A stretch of 64,000 bases of DNA from Calothrix parasitica NIES-267 (GTDB lineage Bacteria; Cyanobacteriota; Cyanobacteriia; Cyanobacteriales; Nostocaceae): assembly GCF_002368095.1 (NCBI RefSeq), contig NZ_AP018227.1:62001-126000 (forward strand), written 5' to 3'. Both the position numbers and the translations under genes were made by a program. The notes beneath the pieces are model-generated. The model had not been told where the DNA came from and did not search any database. It saw only the letters and a list, made by a program, of their open reading frames with translations. Shown piece by piece: positions 27,456 to 36,629 of the stretch. Each line of letters begins with the position of its first letter. Position 1 is the stretch's first letter.

Positions 27456-27840
27456 ACACTTGCTGGTCTATCGGTGCTGGAATTCGTGCTAATATGCCTT
27501 TTTGTAAAACTTCTGGTCGTTCATTTCGTGAAACTATACCATTAGTGCTAGCACGATATTTTTCGCATAATTTTAATATATCTGCTGCACTTTCTAATGG
27601 AGATAAATCACCAAACATTAAACTAGTTTTGTTTGGAGCAGTTAGCGCTACAGCACAAGGTCTTTTACAAGCACTTAAACATTCCACTTCTGAAATCAAA
27701 AATTTAGACTTTAATGACCATTGATGATGCAATTCTAGTAATCTGTTTAATAAATATTTACCACCTCTTTCGCCCATGTAATCGCGTTGTGTAGGTGAAA
27801 AATAACAGGATTTACAAACAAATAATGTGTGACAAGCCAT
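27454..27840 (-). CDS. DUF1636 family putative metal-binding protein
   Basis: A 128 aa protein with an N-terminal CKSCYFSP motif and a CLSACKRPCAVAL motif in the middle, four cysteines laid out as in thioredoxin-like ferredoxins. DUF1636 (COG5469) proteins are frequently encoded beside COG0523 GTPases, as here. The role may be metal binding or redox handling during zinc limitation; this is inference from context. It is the third gene of the thrS operon, 33 bp after the previous gene and 113 bp before cobW-1. Its stop codon overlaps a palindromic repeat. Confidence 0.85.
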   Translation of the reverse strand: MACHTLFVCKSCYFSPTQRDYMGERGGKYLLNRLLELHHQWSLKSKFLISEVECLSACKRPCAVALTAPNKTSLMFGDLSPLESAADILKLCEKYRASTNGIVSRNERPEVLQKGILARIPAPIDQQV

Positions 27841-27873
27841 ATTAGATATAGGTTAATAAAATTATAATAAAGA

Positions 27874-28134
27874 TTATTTATTCTGCTTGAGTAAACTAAT
27901 ATCTGTATTCTCGATTTCAGCAATAGATTTGTGAATTTTGTATTGTTGTACGGGATTAGTCATTATATTTATTACCGTTTCAATTGGTGGACATCCAGGT
28001 TCGGTACATTGTAATTGACTTAAAGAAATAGAAATTTCATCATCTATTTGCAAAGCTTGATAAATCCATTGTTTAATTTGCTTAGTTTTCTCAGAACTCG
28101 CTTTTTGAGATTGTTTACCAAAAGAAAAACTCAT
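27874..28134 (-). CDS. Hypothetical 86 aa protein of the zinc-starvation operon
   Basis: A small soluble protein starting MSFSFGKQSQK with a central conserved-looking segment LQCTEPGCPPIETVINI that contains two cysteines and a diproline. No known domain could be assigned. It is placed between thrS (36 bp away) and the DUF1636 gene (33 bp away) on the same strand, so it belongs to the Zur-headed operon and probably acts in metal handling or supports the COG0523 GTPase. The TEPGCPP motif could be a metal or nucleotide contact, but that is speculation. Confidence 0.7.
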   Translation of the reverse strand: MSFSFGKQSQKASSEKTKQIKQWIYQALQIDDEISISLSQLQCTEPGCPPIETVINIMTNPVQQYKIHKSIAEIENTDISLLKQNK

Positions 28135-28170
28135 ATTATTTATGACGTAGTTAATAGCTAAAATTATTGG

Positions 28171-30033
28171 CTAAATAGTTGTATTTAAAGCAATAATTGA
28201 TTGTAAATGAGTAACTGTGTCATTGATTGACAGCGCTCCTAAATCTCCAGCTTTTCGGGTACGGACGCTTAAATTTTGGTTTTCCATCTCTCGTTTTCCA
28301 ACAACAGCAACTACAGGAATCTTTTCTAATTCAGCATTACGAATTTGTTTACCTAATCTTTCTCCACTACCGTCAACTTCTACTCTCAATCCTTCTTTAT
28401 GCAATTCCCTCGCGACGGATTCTGCATATTCTCTTACTTCATCGCTGACTGGTAATAATCTACATTGAATTGGCGCTAACCACAAAGGAAAGTCACCAGC
28501 ATAGTTCTCAATTAAAATTCCAAAAAAGCGTTCTATCGAACCAAAAATAGCCCGATGAATCATAATTGGTCGTTTTTTAGTATCGTCATCAGCAACATAT
28601 TGCATATCAAACCTTTCAGGTAAATTAAAATCTACCTGAATCGTCGAACATTGCCATAAACGACCAATTGCATCTTGAATTTTTATATCTATTTTTGGCC
28701 CATAAAAAGCACCGCCACCTTCATCTATAATATAGTTCCAACCTTTACTATCCAATGCTGATTTTAAAGCCGCAGTTGCTAACTCCCACACTTCATCTGT
28801 CCCTACTGATTTACTGGGACGAGTAGAAAGATTTATTTCGTAATTATTAAAACCAAAATCAGATAAAATCTGCTCGGTAAGATTCAATACTCCTAAAATT
28901 TCATCAGCAATTTGATTGGGTAAACAAAAGATATGAGCATCATCTTGAGTAAACCCACGCACCCGCATCAAACCATGTAGCGCTCCAGAACGTTCGTAAC
29001 GATAAACTGTTCCTAATTCCGCCCATCTTAGCGGTAATTCTCGATAGGAATGTAGCTTATTTTTATAAGTCAAAACGTGGAAAGGACAGTTCATCGGCTT
29101 AATTTGATAAGCTTGTTTTTCCACATCCATCGAATCAAACATATTTTCATTATAAAAATCGTAATGACCCGATGTTTTCCATAAATCTAAATTAGCAATA
29201 TGGGGTGTATATAGTAATTTATAACCAGATTCTATGTGAGATTTACGCCAATAATCTTCAATTATGTGGCGAATTGTTGCACCTTTTGGATGCCAAAATA
29301 CTAACCCTCCACCAGCATCTTCTTGAATGCTAAATAAATCTAATTGTTGACCTAATTTTCTATGGTCGCGTTTTAATGCTTCTTCTCTTTGTTTTAAAAA
29401 AGCCTGTAATTCTTCTGGAGTTTCCCAAGCTGTACCGTAAATACGCTGTAACATCGGCTTGGTTTCATCACCTTGCCAATATGCTCCCGCAACGCTTAAT
29501 AATGCAAACGCTTTTTTATCAATTTCTCTAGTAAAATTTACGTGGGGTCCCGCACATAAATCCCACCAATAACTATCAGCTTGATTAGATTCTATATTAC
29601 TTATATTATCTACAGCAAGCAATGATGATTCTCTATTACCACCATCAGGACTACCAATAAAATAACGACTAATTATTTCTTGGTCAGGAATTCGTTCTAA
29701 AATTTCTAACTTATATGGTTCATTTAAAGCTGCAATTTCTTGTTTAATTTCTTCCCTTTCTACCTCCTCGCGAATAATAGGTAAATTTGCTTTGATTATT
29801 CGCCGCATTTGAGCTTCAATTTTACCTAAATCATCAGTCGTAATACTTACAGGACAATCAAAATCGTAGTAGAAACCCGTGTCTGTAACTGGTCCAATTG
29901 CAACTTTTGTCCCCGGAAAAAGGTTTTGTACAGCCATAGCCATGACATGAGCGCAAGTATGACGAATCCGCTCAAGCTGTTGGGTATCTTTTTCTTGCAA
30001 GCCTTCCTGAGATTGGGATAATGAACTGACCAT
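28171..30033 (-). CDS. thrS: Threonyl-tRNA synthetase, zinc-regulated paralogue
   Basis: Charges tRNA-Thr. The 620 aa protein lacks the N-terminal TGS domain and begins with the editing domain (HTCAH near residue 28, and CAGPHV), followed by the class II catalytic core: motif 2 (VYRYERSGALHGLMRVRGFTQDD cut here), motif 3 (GSIERFFGILIE) and the catalytic zinc ligands Cys (KPMNCPFH), His (DDAHIF) and His (IMIHRAI). An insert rich in Ser/Asn lies before the CAGPHV motif. The anticodon domain is complete. A zinc-limitation-induced second ThrRS under Zur is described in Anabaena; the Zur box 12 bp upstream supports the same here. I chose the ATG at 30033 over a TTG two codons earlier. Confidence 0.95.
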   Translation of the reverse strand: MVSSLSQSQEGLQEKDTQQLERIRHTCAHVMAMAVQNLFPGTKVAIGPVTDTGFYYDFDCPVSITTDDLGKIEAQMRRIIKANLPIIREEVEREEIKQEIAALNEPYKLEILERIPDQEIISRYFIGSPDGGNRESSLLAVDNISNIESNQADSYWWDLCAGPHVNFTREIDKKAFALLSVAGAYWQGDETKPMLQRIYGTAWETPEELQAFLKQREEALKRDHRKLGQQLDLFSIQEDAGGGLVFWHPKGATIRHIIEDYWRKSHIESGYKLLYTPHIANLDLWKTSGHYDFYNENMFDSMDVEKQAYQIKPMNCPFHVLTYKNKLHSYRELPLRWAELGTVYRYERSGALHGLMRVRGFTQDDAHIFCLPNQIADEILGVLNLTEQILSDFGFNNYEINLSTRPSKSVGTDEVWELATAALKSALDSKGWNYIIDEGGGAFYGPKIDIKIQDAIGRLWQCSTIQVDFNLPERFDMQYVADDDTKKRPIMIHRAIFGSIERFFGILIENYAGDFPLWLAPIQCRLLPVSDEVREYAESVARELHKEGLRVEVDGSGERLGKQIRNAELEKIPVVAVVGKREMENQNLSVRTRKAGDLGALSINDTVTHLQSIIALNTTI

Positions 30034-30045
30034 ACACAATTAGAA

Positions 30046-30060
30046 TGAGAATCATTATCA
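30046..30060 (-). promoter_or_regulatory. Zur box upstream of the thrS operon
   Basis: TGAGAATCATTATCA matches TGATAATNATTATCA at 14 of 15 positions counting the free centre. It ends 12 bp before the chosen thrS start, so Zur bound with zinc would block transcription of thrS, the two small genes and cobW-1. Confidence 0.85.
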
Positions 30061-30173
30061 TAATAGCGTAAAAACTTGGTTTGATGTGAAGGCTTGTTTG
30101 GGTAGTAACAAAAATAAACCATTATCATCAACAGCTATAATTGAGTTGTAAAACCTCGCGTGCGTAAAGATTT

Positions 30174-30539
30174 GTGACTAAAGCCAAAGAAAGCGACATT
30201 TGCCGAACCCGGTGTTTTAACTCGGAATTAGTGCAAGAGGTTGGTGAAGCACTGCCGGGGAATGATACTCTCGAAAATGCTCAAATTCTTTTTAGTGCTT
30301 TAGCTGATAAATCGCGCTTAAAGATTCTTCATGCTCTGAGCAATGGTCAAGAACTTTGCGTGTGTGATGTCGCTTCTATGCTCGATGTCAAGATTGCATC
30401 TGCTTCTCATCACTTGCGAAAACTACGCGACCTCAAAATTTTAAAGTATAGAAACGATGGCAAGCTAGCTTATTATTCTCTTAAAGACCAACGTGTAGCA
30501 GAAGTTCTCTACTATACATTAAAGCAGCTTGCTGAATAA
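30174..30539 (+). CDS. ArsR/SmtB-family metal-sensing repressor
   Basis: A 121 aa winged-helix repressor released from DNA by metal. The recognition region reads SALADKSRLKILHALSNGQELCVCDVASMLDVKIASASHHLRKL (shown in pieces: ELCVCD is the alpha-3 metal motif, with two cysteines). N-terminal cysteines in DICRTRCF can complete an alpha-3N-type thiolate site, as in CadC, ZiaR and AztR, so Zn, Cd or Pb are likely inducers. The start is a GTG at 30174. It lies divergent to thrS and 82 bp before a small transporter gene flanked by two palindromic operators, which it likely controls. Confidence 0.92.
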   Translation: MTKAKESDICRTRCFNSELVQEVGEALPGNDTLENAQILFSALADKSRLKILHALSNGQELCVCDVASMLDVKIASASHHLRKLRDLKILKYRNDGKLAYYSLKDQRVAEVLYYTLKQLAE

Positions 30540-30541
30540 GT

Positions 30542-30563
30542 CATTCTAAAGAACATTAGAATG
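30542..30563. promoter_or_regulatory. Probable ArsR operator 1
   Basis: CATTCTAA and TTAGAATG arms with a 6 bp spacer (AGAACA), a perfect inverted repeat starting 2 bp after the ArsR stop. The layout resembles the 12-2-12 operators of SmtB/ZiaR-type sensors. Confidence 0.65.
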
Positions 30564-30581
30564 AACTTTTTATGTGATGTC

Positions 30582-30601
30582 ATTCAAATGTTCGTTTGAA
30601 T
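30582..30601. promoter_or_regulatory. Probable ArsR operator 2
   Basis: ATTCAAA and TTTGAAT arms with a 6 bp spacer (TGTTCG), 20 bp before the transporter start and 18 bp after operator 1. Spacer AGAACA in operator 1 and TGTTCG here both contain the GAACA/TGTTC core of SmtB sites. Confidence 0.65.
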
Positions 30602-30621
30602 ATTAGAATCATAGGAAAACC

Positions 30622-31233
30622 ATGAGTGATAACTGCTGCCAAAACAAAGGTTCTGAGCTAACGAAGCTGAAAAAGCAGCAAGCTAATGTTCTTTGGGTAG
30701 TTTTATTCATCAACCTGGTGATGTTCTTTGTTGAGTTTGGAGCAGGTATTCGTGCGGATTCGATATCTTTGACTGGAGACTCACTGGATATGCTAGGTGA
30801 TACGTTGGTTTACGCAAGCAGTTTGTATGTCATTAATAAGGGTAGTAAAGCTCAGGCTGGGTCAGCATTTCTGAAGGGAATCATCATGTTTGTGTTTGCA
30901 ATAGCAGTTTTTGCTAGAGCAATCTATCAGTTCTCTTCGGGTGTAACTCCAGAAGCAACCGTTATGAGTGCGATTGGATTTGTAGCATTATTTGCCAATC
31001 TAATCTGTTTGCTTTTATTAGCTAGGCATCGAAAGGATAATCTAAATATGTCTTCTGTATGGTTATGTTCGAGAAATGACATCATTGCCAATGTCTCTGT
31101 TCTTATAGCAGCAGGATTAGTTTTTCTGACGGGTTCGATACTGCCGGATTTAGCGGTAGGTTTATTATTAACGTTTGTGTTTGCAAAGTCAGCAGGGCAA
31201 GTACTTTCACAGTCTTGGAGAGCTTTGACTTAG
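30622..31233 (+). CDS. Small cation diffusion facilitator-like efflux protein
   Basis: A 203 aa membrane protein with about five to six helices (LWVVLFINLVMFFVEFG, IIMFVFAIAVFA, AIGFVALFANLICLLLLA, VSVLIAAGLVFLTG, LAVGLLLTFVFA). The CDF family metal-site positions are seen around SLTGDSLDMLGD in helix 2 and RNDIIANV in helix 5. It lacks the C-terminal cytoplasmic domain of CzcD/ZitB-type exporters. The N-terminus has a Cys pair (NCCQ). Controlled by the preceding ArsR regulator through the two palindromes, it probably exports zinc or cadmium, the opposite arm of the response to the Zur genes. Confidence 0.85.
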   Translation: MSDNCCQNKGSELTKLKKQQANVLWVVLFINLVMFFVEFGAGIRADSISLTGDSLDMLGDTLVYASSLYVINKGSKAQAGSAFLKGIIMFVFAIAVFARAIYQFSSGVTPEATVMSAIGFVALFANLICLLLLARHRKDNLNMSSVWLCSRNDIIANVSVLIAAGLVFLTGSILPDLAVGLLLTFVFAKSAGQVLSQSWRALT

Positions 31234-31477
31234 ATGCTGTTTTTGTAGGCAATAATTGACATTTATTGACAATCATGAATGCTTTCTAAGGGTGCTGCAA
31301 AGGTTGCTTGCTATCAAATAAATTTATCGCTTTCTCCACTATTTCCTCATGGACTACTTTCACTAGGAAGCGAATAGAAGTTTACATAACTTTAAAAGCT
31401 TTAGTAGCCTTCTTAAGCTAATAAAGCAAAGACGAAAGTAAATTTAATAAGTATAATGTTTGGCTGTACGTGTATCT

Positions 31478-34400
31478 ATGGTATCAGCCGGTATGCAACA
31501 GCCTGCTTCAGATTATCAACAAAAACTTATTCAAAAAATAGTCAAGTGGAAAGCTGGACTGGCTGATTTAGGACGACGGAATCCTTTAATCAAGTTTAAG
31601 CAAGATAGCCCTCGAAGTTTGCAGATTTTGACAGATGAACCGGATATTCTCTTTAAAAATCTTACAGAAGGGAAAAAATCACTTCAATTTCAAATACTTG
31701 ATAGCGAGTATCAAGATATTAATCTATTGAAAGAAAATCAAAAATTACCAGCAAGAAGAAATTCTTTAGAATTAATTACTCGTCAAACTGGTAACGAGCA
31801 ACTTAAACGACTAAAAAAAATTCGTGGTGAAGCAAGACGTTCGTTTGAGGAACGAGGAGTTAATAGTTTATTTTTAGTATTGGGAACTTTGACTTGGTAT
31901 GACAAAGATAAGCCAGAAGACGCTTTACTTTCACCGTTGATTTTGGTTCCCGTAGAATTAACTAAGAAGCGCGGGAGGGATATCTATAAAATATCTGTCT
32001 TAGATGAGGAGATTGTTTTAAATCCAGCTTTAACACAGAAGTTAAAACAAAACTTTGCAATTGATTTTCCAGAAGCAGAAACAATCCAAGAATTAAATTA
32101 CAGCGAAATTATTGCTTTGGTTCGTGAGGCTTTATTAGAACACAAGACATGGGAAATAAAAGAGAATGTTTTTCTGTCATTGTTTTCTTATGCTAAAGCT
32201 GCAATGGTTCGGGACATTATTGAGAATGAAGCTTTGGTATTTGCTCACCCAATTTTACAAGCAATTAGTGGAGATTTAAATCAATATCAGTCTAATTATC
32301 AAGAACCGATACCTGCATATGCTTTAGATTCTCAAGTTAAACCGGAAAGAACATATCAGATTCTTGATGCTGATTCTAGTCAACAAGTTGTTATTGAAGC
32401 CGCAAAATCTGGTTCTAGTTTTGTTGTTCAAGGACCACCAGGAACCGGAAAAAGTCAAACTATTGTAAATATGATTACCGAACTAATTGGAGATGGTAAA
32501 TCTGTTTTATTAGTTGCGGAAAAAGAGACTGCATTAAGTGTTGTTTATAAACGCATGGCAGAATCTGGTTTAGACCATATATGTCTTAATTTACATCATA
32601 GTGGCACCACAGATAAACGAGAACTTGTAAATAATTTATCAAAAACAATTGATTATCTTTCACAAGTATCTGAAGCAGAAAATCACCAGTTATTATTTGA
32701 AAGATTGGTAAATACTCGTCAATCTTTGAATTCATATCTTATAAGTTTACATTCCAAACAGGAACCTTTAGATAAATCAGCCTTTGATATTTTTGGCGAA
32801 CTTTTGAAAAAAGAATATCAAGGAGTTCCTAATATAAATGTCATATTTTCTAATTTTAATCAGTGGAATACGGATAGATTGGATGAAGCAAAAGATTTAT
32901 TAAACCAGCTAGCAAAGTTTATACCCTTTTTCACGAGAGAAAAAACTACTATTTGGGCAAAAAGCTCTATTAATTATTATTTTTATGAATTAGAATTAGA
33001 AATTCAGGATAAAATTCAGGAGTTTCTACAAGCTATTGATTCTCTAAAAATTCTTAGTCAGCAACTCGAAGAAAAGCTACAAATTCAGCCTTTATCTAAT
33101 GTAGAAACTTTAGATACTTATTATCCAACAGTACTTCATATAGTAAAAGCACCATCTCAACTTCCAGAAAATTGGACTAAAGTAGATGTTGCGACTGCTC
33201 GTCAAGCATTCGAGAGTTTAAAACAAGATGTTCAAGAAATCGAAAGAAAGCAGCCTTCAGAGTTAGGGCTAAATTTATTGAAAGAACTTTCTTCATATTT
33301 GTCATTTTTGAGAGAAGAAGTAACTACTATCTGGAGAAAAAGTAAATTACAATCTTGCTCGGAAACTCTGGAATTGGAATTACATCAGAAAATAGAGAAT
33401 TTTCAACGAGCTATTTTTCAACTACAAGCTGATAGCGAACGACTTCAACTTATTTTAGAAAATCAGCCATTATTAAATTTAGAAGATGTCGAGGAAAGCA
33501 TTATTGCTCTCAAGCATATTTTACAAGCTCCATCTGATTTACCCGAACATTTTACAGAAGTAGATATTTCAAATGCTGAGAATGCTTTCGCTAACTTGAA
33601 AAAAAGTGTTAACTATTTATCAGAAAATGAGACTTTATTAAAACAAAAATATCATTCTGAATTATTCTCTTCAGAGTTACCAGCTTTGAATAATAATTTT
33701 CAAAGATATAACCGTTTTTGGATAATTAGAATTTTGAACGCTAAATACAGAGAAGATATGCAGCGTTTGCAGAAAATACACATTCGAGAAGGAAAGATTT
33801 CATTTCATGAATTAAAACGCGATTTATCGCAAGCTGTTCAAGTACAAGCAGCCAGAAATGAACTATATCAAAATAATTATCCTGCTCGTAAAATTTTTGG
33901 CTCTTTATTTAATCCAGAAGCTTCTAAGGAGTCAGAACTAATCAAAATTGAACAAGCTTTAATTTGGTTAACTAGGCTAAAGAATTATTCTCTTGCTGAT
34001 GATTCAATTCAGCGTATTATAAATTCCTCTGCTCTACAACAGGAATTATCCAATTTAGTTGAAAGACTAGAATCATTTATTGAAATTTTTAAACAGGGAA
34101 TAGAATTTTTGACTTTATACTTTAATGAAAATGACATAGTTAAGCAAAATTACCCTAAAAATCAAATTTCATTTACTGAGTTGATAAGCTTTCTTAATCA
34201 AACTAAAACTGATTTACCAAATTTTAGCAAATGGTTAAAGTTTCAAGAAATTTACAGAGAATTGGAAAATTTAGGACTACAAGAATTTATAGATGCTTTG
34301 CGAGACAATAAACCTAATCCTATTGTTATTTTACGAAATAAATTAAATCAGCCAGACTATCTTCCCCATCAAGTTTTTGGTTCTTTGTTTAATCCACAAA

Positions 34401-36421
34401 TTTGTCAAGAAGCAGAGTTAAAGCCAATTGAAGATGCTTTAAATTGGTTGCTTGAATTACAACTCTATTCGCTAAATAAAGATAACCTTCAGCAGATAAT
34501 AGCTTCTCCTTCTCTGAGACGAGAAACCAATCAACTTGTTCAAGTTTTTGAGGAAATTAGGAGCAATATTAATCAAGGAGTAGATTACCTTTTATCGTAC
34601 TTTAACGAAAGTGATATTACAGATTATTATCTACCTGTAAATAAAATTTCTTTCGTAGAATTAGAAAATTTTATCAATTTAGCTCAATCTGAATTAGCTG
34701 ATTTTCAAGAATGGCTAACTTACAAGGAAACCTACGAAAAACTGGAAAGTTTAGGAACTAATAAATTTTTAGATGCTTTACGTGTTCATAATATAGAACC
34801 AAAACTTTGGTTCCCAATTTTAGAGAAGCGTATTTACAAAACTTGTCTTGATGCTATCCTTGCTAAAAAACCTGAGTTAAAGAATTTTAATGTTGAGGTA
34901 CAGGAACAGCAAATTCAAGAATTTTCTAGACTTGATAGTTCCCAACTTGATGCTGCTAAAGAACGTTTAAAACAACGTCACCTACAACGTTGGGAAGAAC
35001 AGGAAAAAACTTCAATTATTCAAGCTGAATTACCAAAATTAAGAAAAGAGGTAACAAAAAAAAGTAGACATTTACCCATTCGTAAATTACTTAACAATAA
35101 CCAAAAGGGAATTACCAATCTTGTCAAAGCTTTAAAACCTTGCTGGATGATGAGTCCGCTTTCCGTCAGTCAATATGTTAACCCTAATGTAGTTCATTTT
35201 GATGTTCTCATTTTTGATGAAGCATCTCAGCTTCGTACAGAAGACGTTGTTCCTTCAATTATTCGTTCCGACCAAGTTATTATAATTGGCGATCGCAAAC
35301 AATTACCTCCCACTTCATTTTTCTCCACGGGAGACAGCGAGGAAGATTTAGAGGATACTGATGATGAAAGTTATGAAAGTGTTTTAGATGAATGTTCAAA
35401 TTTTATGTTTGGACGTACATTAAAATGGCACTATCGCAGTCAAGATGAGCGTTTGATTGCTTTTTCCAATAAACATTTTTACGATTCTCAATTAGTAACT
35501 TTTCCTAACCCAGTTCAAAATCCAGATTTGGGAGTATGGTTTAAACATGTTTCTGATGGTATTTACGATCGTGGTGGACGCAGGGATAATCGACGTGAAG
35601 CAGAAGTGGTTGCTCAACTTACATTAGAACATTTTCAAAAGTTTCCCGAACAATCCCTTGGTATCATTGCCTTTAGTGAAGCTCAAGCTGATACTATCGG
35701 TGAGCAAATAGAAGTTTTAAGTAAAGAATACCCCGAGCTAGAAGCATTTTGCAGCGATAACTCACCTCAGTTTTTTATCAAAGCATTGGAAAATGTTCAA
35801 GGGGATGAAAGAGATGCAATTATAATTAGCGTTGGTTATGCTCGCGATTCTCAAGGTAAATTTTCTCTCAACTTTGGTCCTTTGATTAAACAAGGTGGAG
35901 AAAGACGGTTAAATGTTGCTGTAACCCGAGCCAAAAGAAAGCTTACTTTGGTATCTTCGATTGTCGCTGGTGATATAGATACCACACGCACTAAAAGCGA
36001 AGGTATAAGATTGTTGCGCGATTACTTAGAATATGCTGCTAGTGGTGGTGAAAGACTTGAAGGTAATTTTTATACTGATAAGCTCAAATTTGACTCACCC
36101 TTTGAAGAAGATGTGTATCATACGCTAGCAGAAAAAGGATATATGATTCGTACCCAAGTAGGATGTTCTGGTTATAGAATTGATTTAGGAGTTGTTAATC
36201 AAAATCGTCCCGGTGAGTTTTTGTTAGGAATTGAATGTGATGGAGCATCTTATCATAGTTCACCCACCGCAAGAGATCGCGACCGTTTAAGACAGCAAGT
36301 CCTTGAAAGATTGGGTTGGAAAATTCATCGAGTTTGGTCAACAGATTGGTTCCGTAATAAACCCGCTCAAGCTCAGATATTAATAGATAAGATTGAAAAA
36401 TTACAACAAAAATTTACTTAA
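31478..36421 (+). CDS. Very large SF1 helicase (DUF4011 type) fused to a Vsr-like PD-(D/E)XK nuclease
   Basis: About 1,647 aa. Order: N-terminal DUF4011-like region (LADLGRRNPLIKF), Walker A GPPGTGKSQT near residue 325, then an ~870-residue helical/coiled-coil insert, then motif II DEASQ near 1252, GDRKQLPP, WHYRSQD, an AVTRAK motif VI, and a C-terminal nuclease resembling REase_MTES_1575 (GYRIDLGVV... GIECDG... RDRDRLRQQVLE, WSTDWF). The insert contains two separate tandem duplications: residues about 488/614 (motif TTIW) and about 810/971 (motif FGSLFNP). Large helicase-nucleases of this kind are suspected anti-phage proteins; no partner gene is certain. I chose the ATG at 31478; the ATG at 31493 is also possible. 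AT-rich compared with neighbours, consistent with transfer. Confidence 0.9.
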   Translation: MVSAGMQQPASDYQQKLIQKIVKWKAGLADLGRRNPLIKFKQDSPRSLQILTDEPDILFKNLTEGKKSLQFQILDSEYQDINLLKENQKLPARRNSLELITRQTGNEQLKRLKKIRGEARRSFEERGVNSLFLVLGTLTWYDKDKPEDALLSPLILVPVELTKKRGRDIYKISVLDEEIVLNPALTQKLKQNFAIDFPEAETIQELNYSEIIALVREALLEHKTWEIKENVFLSLFSYAKAAMVRDIIENEALVFAHPILQAISGDLNQYQSNYQEPIPAYALDSQVKPERTYQILDADSSQQVVIEAAKSGSSFVVQGPPGTGKSQTIVNMITELIGDGKSVLLVAEKETALSVVYKRMAESGLDHICLNLHHSGTTDKRELVNNLSKTIDYLSQVSEAENHQLLFERLVNTRQSLNSYLISLHSKQEPLDKSAFDIFGELLKKEYQGVPNINVIFSNFNQWNTDRLDEAKDLLNQLAKFIPFFTREKTTIWAKSSINYYFYELELEIQDKIQEFLQAIDSLKILSQQLEEKLQIQPLSNVETLDTYYPTVLHIVKAPSQLPENWTKVDVATARQAFESLKQDVQEIERKQPSELGLNLLKELSSYLSFLREEVTTIWRKSKLQSCSETLELELHQKIENFQRAIFQLQADSERLQLILENQPLLNLEDVEESIIALKHILQAPSDLPEHFTEVDISNAENAFANLKKSVNYLSENETLLKQKYHSELFSSELPALNNNFQRYNRFWIIRILNAKYREDMQRLQKIHIREGKISFHELKRDLSQAVQVQAARNELYQNNYPARKIFGSLFNPEASKESELIKIEQALIWLTRLKNYSLADDSIQRIINSSALQQELSNLVERLESFIEIFKQGIEFLTLYFNENDIVKQNYPKNQISFTELISFLNQTKTDLPNFSKWLKFQEIYRELENLGLQEFIDALRDNKPNPIVILRNKLNQPDYLPHQVFGSLFNPQICQEAELKPIEDALNWLLELQLYSLNKDNLQQIIASPSLRRETNQLVQVFEEIRSNINQGVDYLLSYFNESDITDYYLPVNKISFVELENFINLAQSELADFQEWLTYKETYEKLESLGTNKFLDALRVHNIEPKLWFPILEKRIYKTCLDAILAKKPELKNFNVEVQEQQIQEFSRLDSSQLDAAKERLKQRHLQRWEEQEKTSIIQAELPKLRKEVTKKSRHLPIRKLLNNNQKGITNLVKALKPCWMMSPLSVSQYVNPNVVHFDVLIFDEASQLRTEDVVPSIIRSDQVIIIGDRKQLPPTSFFSTGDSEEDLEDTDDESYESVLDECSNFMFGRTLKWHYRSQDERLIAFSNKHFYDSQLVTFPNPVQNPDLGVWFKHVSDGIYDRGGRRDNRREAEVVAQLTLEHFQKFPEQSLGIIAFSEAQADTIGEQIEVLSKEYPELEAFCSDNSPQFFIKALENVQGDERDAIIISVGYARDSQGKFSLNFGPLIKQGGERRLNVAVTRAKRKLTLVSSIVAGDIDTTRTKSEGIRLLRDYLEYAASGGERLEGNFYTDKLKFDSPFEEDVYHTLAEKGYMIRTQVGCSGYRIDLGVVNQNRPGEFLLGIECDGASYHSSPTARDRDRLRQQVLERLGWKIHRVWSTDWFRNKPAQAQILIDKIEKLQQKFT

Positions 36422-36629
36422 AACCCTTGAGAAACAAATATTCTGTTTCATAAAGGATGAGATATCTCAGAATACTCAGTCAAATTACAAGTGATGTTAG
36501 TTTGACGTTGGAAAAATGCTGGAAATCGCAATGAAGTAGCTCAAAAGCTTCAGTAGCTCGTCATCACAATTAGTAAAAACATTGCTGTATAATACATATG
36601 CTCTACCAGTGATTCCAAAACTTTGATGG

